Origin: JBAZDV01 sp041669745
Lineage (GTDB): Archaea > Thermoplasmatota > Thermoplasmata > Methanomassiliicoccales > Methanomethylophilaceae
Direction of reading: 5' to 3'
Assembly: GCA_041669745.1 (NCBI GenBank)
Contig: JBAYAO010000006.1
Span: forward strand, 1-34,009
Length of the DNA: 34,009 nt
Shown: positions 26,883 through 34,009 of the stretch, piece by piece
Position numbering within the stretch: position 1 is the stretch's first letter
Layout of the letters: the number at the start of each line of letters is the position of its first letter
Position numbers and translations under genes: made by a program
The notes under the pieces: model-generated
Database searches by the model: none
The model's input: only the letters and a program-made list of their open reading frames with translations
What the model was told of the DNA's origin: nothing

Positions 26883-27557
26883 ATGGTCACAGAACTTTCG
26901 GAAGAGGCATTCGATGCATTTGTCGAGAAGAACAAATTTGTCATTATTGACTGCTGGGCACAGTGGTGTGGTCCATGCAGGAGAATGGGCCCTATAATCG
27001 ATGATCTGGCCGTTGAACTGGAAGGCAAGATTGCAGTCGCGAAGCTGAACGTCGACGATGCTCCGGGTATTTCTGAAAAGTATCGTATCGAAGCGATTCC
27101 GACGCTGCTGTTCTTCAAGGATGCGAAGGCTATGAACCCGCTCGTCGGTCTCAGGTCCAAGGCGGACATCATGGCGCAGTTGAAGGATTATGGAATGGAC
27201 AAGTCATCTGCATCCACAGAACCCGTTGTGAAACAGTTTGCGATACCCGTCACGGATGCGACATTCGATACATTCGTCAAAAGCAAGAAGTTCGTTCTGA
27301 TCGACTGCTGGGCTTCATGGTGCAAACCTTGTCAGAGGATGGGTCCGATCATTGAAAAATTGGCTGAAATATCCCAGAAGGAGATCGCTGTCGGCAAATT
27401 GGATGTGGACAGCAATTCCGCGACGTCATTGAAGTACAGCATACAGTCGATTCCCACGCTCCTCATATTCAAGGACGGGAAGAAGGTCGATGATATCGTT
27501 GGTCTGGATCCGAGTCTGACTGCAGATAAATTGAAAAAATATGTCCTCGGTTCATAA
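26883..27557 (+). CDS. Tandem thioredoxin (two thioredoxin domains)
   Basis: A 224-aa cytoplasmic dithiol-disulfide oxidoreductase with two complete thioredoxin folds. Domain 1 (about 1-107) has W-C-G-P-C with C29 and C32; domain 2 (about 120-224) has W-C-K-P-C with C147 and C150. Each has the cis-Pro block (A-I-P-T-L and S-I-P-T-L) and a preceding buried D-C-W-A. The linker is K-S-S-A-S-T-E-P-V. The domains are clearly similar, so the gene arose by internal duplication. No signal peptide. Thioredoxin reductase starts 3 nt after the stop, so the pair is a self-contained redox system. Domain 2's C-K-P-C suggests a different redox potential or partner; that is inference. Confidence 0.94.
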   Translation: MVTELSEEAFDAFVEKNKFVIIDCWAQWCGPCRRMGPIIDDLAVELEGKIAVAKLNVDDAPGISEKYRIEAIPTLLFFKDAKAMNPLVGLRSKADIMAQLKDYGMDKSSASTEPVVKQFAIPVTDATFDTFVKSKKFVLIDCWASWCKPCQRMGPIIEKLAEISQKEIAVGKLDVDSNSATSLKYSIQSIPTLLIFKDGKKVDDIVGLDPSLTADKLKKYVLGS

Positions 27558-27560
27558 ATC

Positions 27561-28448
27561 ATGATCGAAACAGATGTAGTAATAATCGGATCCGGACCGG
27601 CAGGAATACAGGCGGCGATACATGCTGGGCGTAAAAAAGCATCAGTGGTCATCGTCGGAAAAACGGTCAACAGTGCACTGTACGGAGCCCATGTCGAGAA
27701 CTATTTCGGCATTCCCGGTAAGAAAAGCGGTATCGAACTCCTGAAAGACGGTATAGTGCAGGCGGAGACATTCGGGTGTAAGGTCCTTGATGAGAACATC
27801 ATATCCGCCTCAAAGGAGGGGGATCTGTTCAAACTGGTGACCGAGAACGACGTTTCGATAATGGCCAAAGCCGTGATAATAGCGACTGGTATCTCCCGTG
27901 TGAAATTGGGTGTTCCGGGCGAGAAGGAGTTCTTCGGCAAAGGTGTAAGTTATTGTGCAGCATGCGACTGCAATTTCTATAAGGGAAAGACGGTGGTGGT
28001 CGTCGGTGACGAGACCGAAGCCGCGGTATCCTCCGAACTTATGACGAAATACGCTTCCAAGGTGTTTTGGGTAACAAAAGACACCAAAGCTTCCGAAAAG
28101 ATTGCCGACAAGGCATCTGCGGCCGGTGTGAAGGTCGTAAGGGCCACAGCACTATCGATCGAAGGTACTACGAGAGTGGAGAGAATACGTCTTGATAACG
28201 GTGAGACGATTCAGACCGACGGGGTATTCATTGAGCTGGGTGCCAAATCGGCAGCGGATTTAGCAATGGATCTGGACATCCTTCCCGAGATCGATGACAC
28301 GATCAAAGTCGATTCGAATTGCGCGACGGTAGTGAAAGGAATCTTCGCATGCGGTGACGTCACCGGGAAACCATGGCAGGTCGCGAAAGCCGTCGGGCAG
28401 GGTGCTGTTGCCGGTATCGCGGCGGCTGACATGGTGAGAGGTGCATGA
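27561..28448 (+). CDS. trxB: Thioredoxin reductase, flavoprotein without NADPH motifs
   Basis: A 295-aa low-molecular-weight TrxR. FAD site G-S-G-P-A-G (10-15), redox disulfide C132-A-A-C135-D, and C-terminal FAD motif A-C-G-D-V-T-G. The second Rossmann region reads V-V-V-V-G-D-E-T-E-A (145-154) instead of GxGxxA with D-S/N-A. The H-R-R-x-x-x-R motif for the 2'-phosphate of NADPH is absent: V-F-W-V-T-K-D-T-K-A stands there. NADPH use is therefore unlikely. Archaeal relatives using F420H2 or other donors, and the NAD(P)H-inactive Thermoplasma enzyme, are known. Co-transcribed with the tandem thioredoxin and with an HTH regulator that overlaps its stop. Confidence 0.93.
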   Translation: MIETDVVIIGSGPAGIQAAIHAGRKKASVVIVGKTVNSALYGAHVENYFGIPGKKSGIELLKDGIVQAETFGCKVLDENIISASKEGDLFKLVTENDVSIMAKAVIIATGISRVKLGVPGEKEFFGKGVSYCAACDCNFYKGKTVVVVGDETEAAVSSELMTKYASKVFWVTKDTKASEKIADKASAAGVKVVRATALSIEGTTRVERIRLDNGETIQTDGVFIELGAKSAADLAMDLDILPEIDDTIKVDSNCATVVKGIFACGDVTGKPWQVAKAVGQGAVAGIAAADMVRGA

Positions 28449-28968
28449 CTTGCCGGCAAACGATCTCATATCCGGTATGTTGAGGGAGGAGGGCGGCTTT
28501 CAAAAGGCGTTGAAAGTCATCTTGGATGATGAATTGGGAATGACCGTGAACGTTTTTTGTCGCTCTACCGGGATTTCACAGAGTACCATGTACAAAATAC
28601 TGGAAGAGAAACGTGAACCGAATCTGAGGACAGTGAGGATGATCATCAAAGCGGTAAGAAATCTGTCCGAACCATCGAACGATGATTTCATAGCGGTGAT
28701 AGCATCCCATCAGGTCCTCCAGACAATGGAGGCCAAAATAGATGTCAGCGGTCGGCCGGTCCTTCTGAAGGAATATCCAGTGGCCACTGTGGAGGATGCG
28801 ATCATTGCGGCGGTAAGGGCAGAACGCGACGGTGCTCTGGCAGTGGTCTGTGCACCGATAGTGACACCCACAGTAGAGAGGATTCTGACAATTCCAGTTT
28901 CGCCGGTGATCCCCTCTGCGAGCATTATGCGTGCTGTTGAAAGGGTAAAAAAGGATCTCTGGGGATAA
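28441..28968 (+). CDS. XRE-type HTH regulator with an unidentified C-terminal domain
   Basis: A 175-aa protein. The HTH at about 34-73 contains V-F-C-R-S-T-G-I-S-Q-S-T-M-Y-K-I-L-E-E-K-R-E-P. The C-terminal ~90 residues (V-L-L-K-E-Y-P-V-A-T-V-E-D-A-I-I-A-A-V-R...) alternate strands and helices and may form a ligand-binding domain. It resembles archaeal predicted regulators of the COG1709 type. The start is GTG 28441, overlapping trxB by 8 nt; TTG 28450, 6 nt after gaggtg, is an equally good choice. Because it overlaps trxB it is probably made with the thioredoxin system and may autoregulate the operon at the palindrome 26855-26864; this is inference. Confidence 0.8.
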   Translation: MHDLPANDLISGMLREEGGFQKALKVILDDELGMTVNVFCRSTGISQSTMYKILEEKREPNLRTVRMIIKAVRNLSEPSNDDFIAVIASHQVLQTMEAKIDVSGRPVLLKEYPVATVEDAIIAAVRAERDGALAVVCAPIVTPTVERILTIPVSPVIPSASIMRAVERVKKDLWG

Positions 28969-29023
28969 AAATTAAAATAGGACCTTAACTCATTAAAGGT
29001 TCTAGGTAAAAGGAGACGGTGCT

Positions 29024-29479
29024 GTGTTCGAACTCCAAGTAGTAAGCAATACGCCCCTTAGTTCGGTTCCTGATGTCGATATTGTTGCAGAGACGTTCCT
29101 GATCCAGATAGGCTATATTCCTAAAGGGTACGATCCGAAGACCTCAGCGATCGGAATCAGGGACAGTGTCCCCTACCGTCTTTTCATGGACTATTTCATG
29201 AGGAACACGAACAAGGTATGGACGGTAGAGGAGCTCGCTGCGCTTCTGGGAACAACAAAACCTACGGTATACCGCCATATAAACAAGCTGAAGTCCATGG
29301 ATCTCCTGGAAAGTATGGATGTGGAATTCGACGGACAGATCCGGAAAGGATACCGCATCAGGTACGGGGATCTGACCAAGGCATGGAGTTTTACCGAGGC
29401 TAACGTGAATATGGCCGTGGAGAATTACCGCAAGACGGTAATTCATTTTCAGGGTCTCATCGATGCAGAGAAGGAATAA
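29024..29479 (+). CDS. Winged-helix transcriptional regulator (GTG start)
   Basis: A 151-aa protein starting at GTG 29024, 7 nt after aggaga (29011-29016). An AT-rich TATA candidate (aaaattaaaata) lies about 28968-28979. The HTH is at about 67-95 (W-T-V-E-E-L-A-A-L-L-G-T-T-K-P-T-V-Y-R-H-I-N-K-L-K). The wing is M-D-V-E-F-D-G-Q-I-R-K-G-Y-R-I-R-Y. The C-terminal helix (V-N-M-A-V-E-N-Y-R-K-T-V) may dimerise. The N-terminal 60 residues have no family I recognise. The next gene starts 1 nt after the stop, followed by elp3: regulator, small protein and tRNA-modification enzyme form one operon. Confidence 0.8.
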   Translation: MFELQVVSNTPLSSVPDVDIVAETFLIQIGYIPKGYDPKTSAIGIRDSVPYRLFMDYFMRNTNKVWTVEELAALLGTTKPTVYRHINKLKSMDLLESMDVEFDGQIRKGYRIRYGDLTKAWSFTEANVNMAVENYRKTVIHFQGLIDAEKE

Positions 29480-29480
29480 G

Positions 29481-29738
29481 ATGTCAGATTCAGATAGAGA
29501 TCTAGAGATAACGAAGGGTTGGAAATATCTGGTGAGGATCGCAGAAGAGAAGGATGCCATCGGGACCTTCAGGGGTTATTCGATGGTCGGTAGCGAGTCT
29601 GCGGTCGTCATTGAGATGGAAAACAAAAGATTGAGATTCATACCGGTTGAACAGATATCCTACATGGAACTTTTGGAAAACAGTCTGAAAGAGGAACCCA
29701 AAACCTCGAAGAAAGGCATGGATACCTATTATGGATGA
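29481..29738 (+). CDS. Small beta-rich protein, possibly Sm-like
   Basis: 85 aa from ATG 29481, preceded by gaagga. The middle (G-W-K-Y-L-V-R-I, G-T-F-R-G-Y-S-M, A-V-V-I-E-M-E-N-K-R-L-R-F-I-P-V-E-Q-I-S-Y-M-E) reads as five short strands, in the order of an Sm/LSm or SH3-like barrel: strand, G-x-F-x-G turn, strand, then a final strand with I-P-V-E-Q-I. This fold call is inference from pattern only. The C-terminal 20 residues are charged. The last bases overlap the elp3 start by 8 nt (29731-29738), so translation is coupled. An RNA-binding helper for the neighbouring tRNA-modification enzyme would fit, but no evidence beyond position supports it. Confidence 0.65.
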   Translation: MSDSDRDLEITKGWKYLVRIAEEKDAIGTFRGYSMVGSESAVVIEMENKRLRFIPVEQISYMELLENSLKEEPKTSKKGMDTYYG

Positions 29739-31277
29739 TCTCGTGGCTGAAGAGTTCAGCAGATGTGTCATTGACATGATCCTGGATGGACGGATCACGG
29801 ATCGTGAACGACTGCAGAGGATCAAGATACAGCTCTGCGGTCGGTACGGTCTGAGGGATGTTCCAAAGAATTCCGAGATCCTGTCGTTTGTACGACCGGA
29901 AGAAAGGAAGAAAGTGGTACCGTTTTTGATCAAGAAACCGGTCAGAACGCTTAGCGGTGTTTCCGTCGTGGCGGTTATGACCTCTCCCTATCCATGTCCG
30001 CATGGGAAATGCACGTACTGTCCAGGCGGGGTGGAGAACGATTCTCCCAGTCATACACCGGGAAAGAACCCGCGGCGAGACGTGCCGCCAGAAACGAATT
30101 CGATCCATTCCGGCAGGTGCAGGACCGTATACAGCAGTTGGAAGCCATCGGCCATAAGACGGACAAGATAGACCTGATAGTCATGGGTGGCACATTTACA
30201 TCAAGGGATCCCGGATACCAATCTTGGTTCGTCAAGAGATGTTTCGATGCAATGAATCATAGAGACGCTTCAGATATCGAAACGGCACAGAAATGGAACG
30301 AAACATCTGAGCACAGATGTATCGGTCTCACCATAGAGACGAGACCGGATGTGTTCACAGATGAGCAGATAGAGAAATCCATGTCACTTGGTGCCACAAG
30401 GGTAGAGCTGGGCGTTCAGATATTGGATGATGATATTCTCGCGGCGGTACATCGCGGTCATGGTATCGCCGAGATAATAGAGGGTACCAAGAGATGTAAG
30501 GATCATGGATTGAAGGTATGCTATCACATCATGCCTGGCTTACCTGGATCATCACCAGAGAAGGATATGGAATCATTCAGAAGGGTATTCTCGGACCAGG
30601 ATTTCAGACCGGACATGCTGAAATTCTACACCACTCTCGTGGTTGCGGGTACACAGCTCTACGATATGTGGAAGGCCAAGGAATACGAGCCATACGATGT
30701 ACAGAAGGCAACCGACCTCCTGGCCGACATGAAGGCAATAGTACCCGAATATGTCAGGATACAGAGGATACAAAGGGATATTCCTGCACCGCAGATTGCA
30801 GCTGGGATATTGAAGAGCAATATCCGCGAGTTGGTTCAGGAAAGGCTGTCCGAGACGGGGCGAAGATGCAGGTGCATCAGATGTCGTGAGGTAGGACAGA
30901 ACGATGTCGCATTGACAGATCCATCTGCGGTGAAACTCTCCGATCTCTGCTATGAGGCTTCGGGCGGACAGGAGGATTTCATAAATCTGACATATGAGGA
31001 TTCATTGATAGGGTACGTGCGCCTCAGAACGGACGGTTCTCCCGTCGCGACTATAAGAGAGCTGAAAGTCTTCGGAAGGGTGGCTTCTATCGGTGAACAG
31101 GGCGAAGATTGGCAGCATCGTGGTTTCGGGAGGGAATTGGTCGAGGTCGCGGAGAACAAGGCGACGACGCTCGGTGCGAAACGCATGAGGGTGACCGGCG
31201 GTGTCGGTGTAAGGGACTACTACAGGCAGATGGGCTATGTGCTTGAAAGTCCATATATGGTCAAAGACCTCATGTGA
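29731..31277 (+). pseudogene. elp3: elp3, tRNA uridine (cm5U-type) acetyltransferase, with a 1-nt frameshift
   Basis: Archaeal Elp3, radical SAM plus GNAT, making the carboxymethyl-type modification at wobble U34 of tRNAs. The N-terminal frame covers residues 1-106 and includes the cluster cysteines C89, C94 and C97 (P-C-P-H-G-K-C-T-Y-C-P-G-G). After V-E-N-D-S-P the homology jumps to the -1 frame at Q-S-Y-T-G-K-E-P-A-A-R-R-A, continuing to 31277. The radical-SAM core and the C-terminal GNAT domain (R-E-L-V-E-V-A...G-V-R-D-Y-Y-R-Q-M-G-Y) are intact there. One missing C in the run ccc at 30046-30048 explains everything; restoring it gives 515 aa, the normal size. It could be a sequencing or assembly error, a recent mutation, or recoding. 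All catalytic parts are otherwise preserved, which argues against an old pseudogene. Confidence 0.88.
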
Positions 31278-31506
31278 TCATGATATTCTCGCCGACGATC
31301 TTCAGATTGTTGAAGGCGATAACGGTACGGCCCTTCGCATCGATCCTTTGACCTGTTTTCGACGATGTTTTCATCCTTACGAGAAGATATTTCATCTCTC
31401 CGGTGGTCGTTTCTATCACAACATCCTCGATAACACCGAGCGGATAACCCCCAGCAGTCATCGCGGTAAGACCTATCAACTGTTTGCTGAACATGGTATC
31501 GTTCAT
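31270..31506 (-). CDS. PRC-barrel domain protein downstream of cdc48
   Basis: 78 aa from ATG 31506, 3 nt after the motif ggtga at 31510-31514, whose TGA is the cdc48 stop codon; longer in-frame starts at 31518 and 31575 lack such a site. PRC-barrel features: K-Q-L-I-G-L-T-A-M-T-A-G-G-Y-P-L-G-V-I-E-D-V-V-I-E, then M-K-Y-L-L-V-R and A-F-N-N-L-K-I-V-G-E-N-I-M-I. It is translationally coupled to cdc48 and its 3' end overlaps the convergent elp3 by 8 bp. Stand-alone euryarchaeal PRC-barrels include the cell-division proteins CdpB1/CdpB2; the link to the Cdc48 ATPase suggests a shared process. This is inference. Confidence 0.87.
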   Translation of the reverse strand: MNDTMFSKQLIGLTAMTAGGYPLGVIEDVVIETTTGEMKYLLVRMKTSSKTGQRIDAKGRTVIAFNNLKIVGENIMIT

Positions 31507-31510
31507 AATG

Positions 31511-33706
31511 TCACCCATAGAAAGGAACATCAGCATAACTGGTTTTACGTTTCTTGATCTCAACACCCAACGCATTATAGCTTTCCATCACGGCCGGATC
31601 AACCGATGGTTTTATGGTCTTAAGGGCGGCATCGAAATGACGTTTGTCAACATACTGTATGGACGGGTTTTCGCGGAATGCGACCATTCCCGCTTCTCTG
31701 CACAATGCTTCCAGGTCTGCACCGACATAATTGTCTGTTTTCTCCGCAACGGTCAATAGGTCCACGTTCATGAGTGGCATATTCCTTGTGTGTATCTCAA
31801 GGATCTTCAAGCGACTTTCTAAATCGGGTTTGCCTATCAGCACCATCTTGTCGAATCTCCCTGGTCTTAGAAGTGCAGGATCAACCATGTCGGGTCTGTT
31901 CGTGGCAGCCATGATTATGACGTTGTTGAGTCCTTCCACTCCATCCATCTCCGTGAGCAATTGATTCACAACCCTTTCCCAGGTAGAGTTGTCGCCGAGT
32001 CCGCGTTTAGGTGCGATCGAATCTATCTCGTCGAAGAATATTATGCACGGGACCATCTGTTTGGCGCGTTTGAATATTTGGCGTATGGCCTTTTCGGTCT
32101 CTCCGAGCCATTTGCTGCCGATCTCCGGACCGTTTATGCAGATGAAATTGGCGCCGGATTCATTGGCAATCGCTTTGGCGATAAGCGTCTTGCCGGTCCC
32201 GGGAGGTCCGTAGAACAGGATACCCTTGGGGGGGGTTATACCCAGCCGTTCGAACGCCTTCTTGTCCTCGCTAGGTATGAATGCCTCGCGGATCTCCTTC
32301 TTTATCGGTTCCAGTCCGCCGACATCTGTCCATTCGACCTTCGGTATATCTACTAGGACCTCTCTCATGCCGCTCGGTTCCACATCCGAAAGGGCGGTCG
32401 TGAAATCTGTCATGCTCACTTTCATGTCAGCAAGTACGGATTGGGGGATCGGTTTGTCGAGATCGAAATTATTCATATTCCTGCTGAGGCACTTCATCGC
32501 AGCCTCCCTTGCAAGTGCTGCCAGGTCCGCACCCACGAACCCCTGTGTCATATTCGCCAAAGTCTCTGTGTCGACATCATCGGCAAGAGGCATACTCCTA
32601 AGATGCACGCCCAGGATCTCGTTCCTGCCCTTCCTTCCTGGAATCCCTATTTCTATCTCACGATCGAATCTTCCCGGTCTTCTGAGCGCGGGATCGATGG
32701 CATCTTCCCTGTTGGTGGCAGCTATGACTATGACGTCTCCTCTCCCTATCAGGCCGTCCATCAGCGTCAGCAACTGGGCCACCACGCGTCTTTCGACTTC
32801 TCCGGATACCGAGTCCCTGTTGGGCGCTATGGAGTCTATCTCATCCAGGAATATTATGCTCGGTGCGTTTTCCTCCGCATCCCTGAAAACATTTCTCAGC
32901 CGTTCCTCGCTCTGTCCGTAGTATCTGCCCATTATCTCGGGGCCCTGTATGGAGTAGAACGATGCCCCTGATTCCTTGGCGACGGCCTTTGCGATGAGAG
33001 TCTTACCCGTACCCGACGGTCCGTAGAGCAATACGCCGTTCGGTGCGTTTATACCGAGTCTGTTGAACAGTTCCGGATGTTTCAAAGGGAGCTCTATCAT
33101 CTCTCTTATTCTCTGCAATTCGTCCTCGAGTCCGCCCACATCATCGTACGTGACCTGGTCGATGAGATTCTTGGAGGTGCCGGCAGGTTCGTTCTTTATC
33201 ACTATCTCCGTTTCTGCGCCTATTATCACGATGCCCTGTGGTACGGTTCCAAGTACGGTGAACGGTGCCAGGTTTCCCATAAGGGCGACATTCGGAACTA
33301 TGAGTTCGTTGTCCTTCATTACCGGACGGTTCAGAAGTCCTCTCTTGAATATGTCGTGGATACCTTCCTGGAAGGAGATTTTTTTTCCGGCAGGGACGCT
33401 GGACGGTGCGAAAACAACCTTGACAGCGGGCATCGGATCGCATTTCCTGACTCTGACGCTCTCATCCACGCTGACACCCACATTCGCCCTTGTGAGCCCG
33501 TCGATGCGGATAAGGCCTTTGCCTTCGTCCTCGTTCGTTCCTTTGAAGATCTTAACCGCGGCCGACCGTTTTCCAATTATCTCGACGACATCGCCGACCT
33601 CCAAATTCAGAAATTTGCAGGTTTTGGTATCGATCCTAGCTCTTCCGAAACCCACTTCAGTCTTTTTTAATGCGATCGCGACCTTCAATTCGATGCATTC
33701 ATCCAT
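31511..33706 (-). CDS. cdc48: Cdc48/VAT-type AAA+ unfoldase ATPase
   Basis: Double-ring AAA+ ATPase that unfolds proteins for the proteasome, 731 aa from ATG 33706. ATG 33727 would add 7 residues, but the TATA-like catatcaaataa (33729-33740) favours the shorter form. The N domain holds the double-psi barrel (L-E-V-G-D-V-V-E-I). D1 Walker A is GPSGTGKT (about 229-236; the usual second Pro is Ser), Walker B I-I-F-L-D-E-I-D-S-I, and a full R-R-P-G-R-F-D. D2 has GPPGTGKT, I-I-F-F-D-E-I-D-S-I and L-R-P-G-R-F-D. The helix before D2 reads R-E-A-F-I-P-S-E-D-K-K instead of the common V-E-W-P-L-K-x-P. The C-terminus ends D-V-P-F-Y-G, without a canonical HbYX. It leads an operon with a PRC-barrel gene. 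Confidence 0.95.
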   Translation of the reverse strand: MDECIELKVAIALKKTEVGFGRARIDTKTCKFLNLEVGDVVEIIGKRSAAVKIFKGTNEDEGKGLIRIDGLTRANVGVSVDESVRVRKCDPMPAVKVVFAPSSVPAGKKISFQEGIHDIFKRGLLNRPVMKDNELIVPNVALMGNLAPFTVLGTVPQGIVIIGAETEIVIKNEPAGTSKNLIDQVTYDDVGGLEDELQRIREMIELPLKHPELFNRLGINAPNGVLLYGPSGTGKTLIAKAVAKESGASFYSIQGPEIMGRYYGQSEERLRNVFRDAEENAPSIIFLDEIDSIAPNRDSVSGEVERRVVAQLLTLMDGLIGRGDVIVIAATNREDAIDPALRRPGRFDREIEIGIPGRKGRNEILGVHLRSMPLADDVDTETLANMTQGFVGADLAALAREAAMKCLSRNMNNFDLDKPIPQSVLADMKVSMTDFTTALSDVEPSGMREVLVDIPKVEWTDVGGLEPIKKEIREAFIPSEDKKAFERLGITPPKGILFYGPPGTGKTLIAKAIANESGANFICINGPEIGSKWLGETEKAIRQIFKRAKQMVPCIIFFDEIDSIAPKRGLGDNSTWERVVNQLLTEMDGVEGLNNVIIMAATNRPDMVDPALLRPGRFDKMVLIGKPDLESRLKILEIHTRNMPLMNVDLLTVAEKTDNYVGADLEALCREAGMVAFRENPSIQYVDKRHFDAALKTIKPSVDPAVMESYNALGVEIKKRKTSYADVPFYG

Positions 33707-33917
33707 CGCTGGTCCATGGGCATACATTTATTTGATATGTTGTTCTCGGGGTGTCTGCTTAGGTCAAGGGGATGACATTCGCGAACTGGTAACGATATCC
33801 CTGCGGGTGTTGTTTCGCCGTGATATCCTCGCGGTCGCGCGTCGCATATGGGCGTGTCCCAAGAGGTATTATATAGAATGACATGTTCCCCACTGATTAC
33901 AAGCTTAAGCTATCCAA

Positions 33918-33991
33918 GGGCCTGTAGCTCAGCTAGGTAGAGCATCTGACTTTTAATCAGGTGGTCAAGGGTTCGAATCCCTTCAGGCCCG
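33918..33991 (+). tRNA. tRNA-Lys (anticodon TTT)
   Basis: The acceptor gggcctg at 33918-33924 pairs with caggccc at 33984-33990; discriminator G33991. Anticodon stem ctgac/atcag region with loop cttttaa gives TTT. The T loop is ttcgaat. CCA is not encoded, unlike the other four tRNAs here. A TATA box attatataga at 33868-33877 lies about 41 nt upstream. The 190 bases between the cdc48 open frame and this tRNA hold no gene I can support beyond this promoter. Confidence 0.95.
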
Positions 33992-34009
33992 CTGATGGTC
34001 TTCATGAGC

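Noticed and set aside
29994..30047. Using ATG 29994 as the true start of a separate Elp3-like protein
   Set aside because: It would lack the radical-SAM cysteines, and the first 18 codons are the shadow of the real N-terminal frame; the frameshift explanation accounts for all conserved residues.

Overview
The window looks like a chromosomal stretch of a euryarchaeon of the class Thermoplasmata, most likely a methanogen of the order Methanomassiliicoccales. The evidence is mixed archaeal and bacterial-type content. Archaeal markers are aTrm56, archaeal Elp3, a VAT/Cdc48 ATPase, two Lhr helicases and PRC-barrel proteins. There is also a complete bacterial-type DNA gyrase (gyrB-gyrA), which Thermoplasmata carry, and an HdrD-type heterodisulfide reductase subunit, which points to a methanogen. 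Many genes have an archaeal TATA box 22-35 nt before the start codon (leaderless or short-leader mRNAs); others have GGTGA/GAGG-type ribosome binding sites. The order-level assignment is inference; no rRNA is present.

Layout. 1-6.8 kb: the N-terminus of a secreted or membrane protein on the minus strand, a giant Lhr helicase (1786 aa) with a winged-helix array, a small Cys-containing HTH regulator, and OGG1. 6.8-9.1 kb: endonuclease IV (divergent from OGG1, so two base-excision-repair enzymes side by side), tRNA-Thr(CGT) and thiC. 9.1-9.3 kb: a structured divergent promoter region with inverted repeats and alternating CG tracts. 9.3-14.1 kb: gyrB-gyrA plus a small membrane protein overlapping the gyrA end. 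14.1-17.4 kb: tRNA-Phe, a 59-aa protein plus a DUF531-like, possibly SPOUT-fold protein, purM (minus), rlmE and a FAHD1-like hydrolase. 17.4-21.9 kb (minus): an hdrD-like gene followed by a second, core-type Lhr helicase. 22.1-23.6 kb: nifS-like cysteine desulfurase plus a small Cys-containing protein. 23.6-24.8 kb: a gene-poor stretch, tRNA-Ile2/Met(CAT), tRNA-Asn, a winged-helix protein and a 53-aa CxxC...CC protein. 24.9-26.8 kb: a regulator, trm56 and an HD-domain protein, with a convergent PRC-barrel protein. 26.9-29.0 kb: tandem-domain thioredoxin, thioredoxin reductase and an HTH regulator in one overlapping operon. 29.0-31.3 kb: winged-helix regulator, small beta-rich protein, and elp3 with a 1-nt frameshift. 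31.3-33.7 kb (minus): cdc48 and a PRC-barrel gene. The window ends with tRNA-Lys(TTT).

The most unusual items are these. The HdrD homologue carries a C-terminal linker and a domain resembling Vsr/DUF559 endonucleases but without their acidic active site. The thioredoxin reductase lacks NADPH-binding motifs and sits with a double thioredoxin. The gyrB promoter is preceded by Z-DNA-prone alternating CG tracts. elp3 has a clean single-base frameshift. There is no sign of a mobile element, CRISPR array or prophage; this is a compact housekeeping region in which convergent genes often overlap at their 3' ends.
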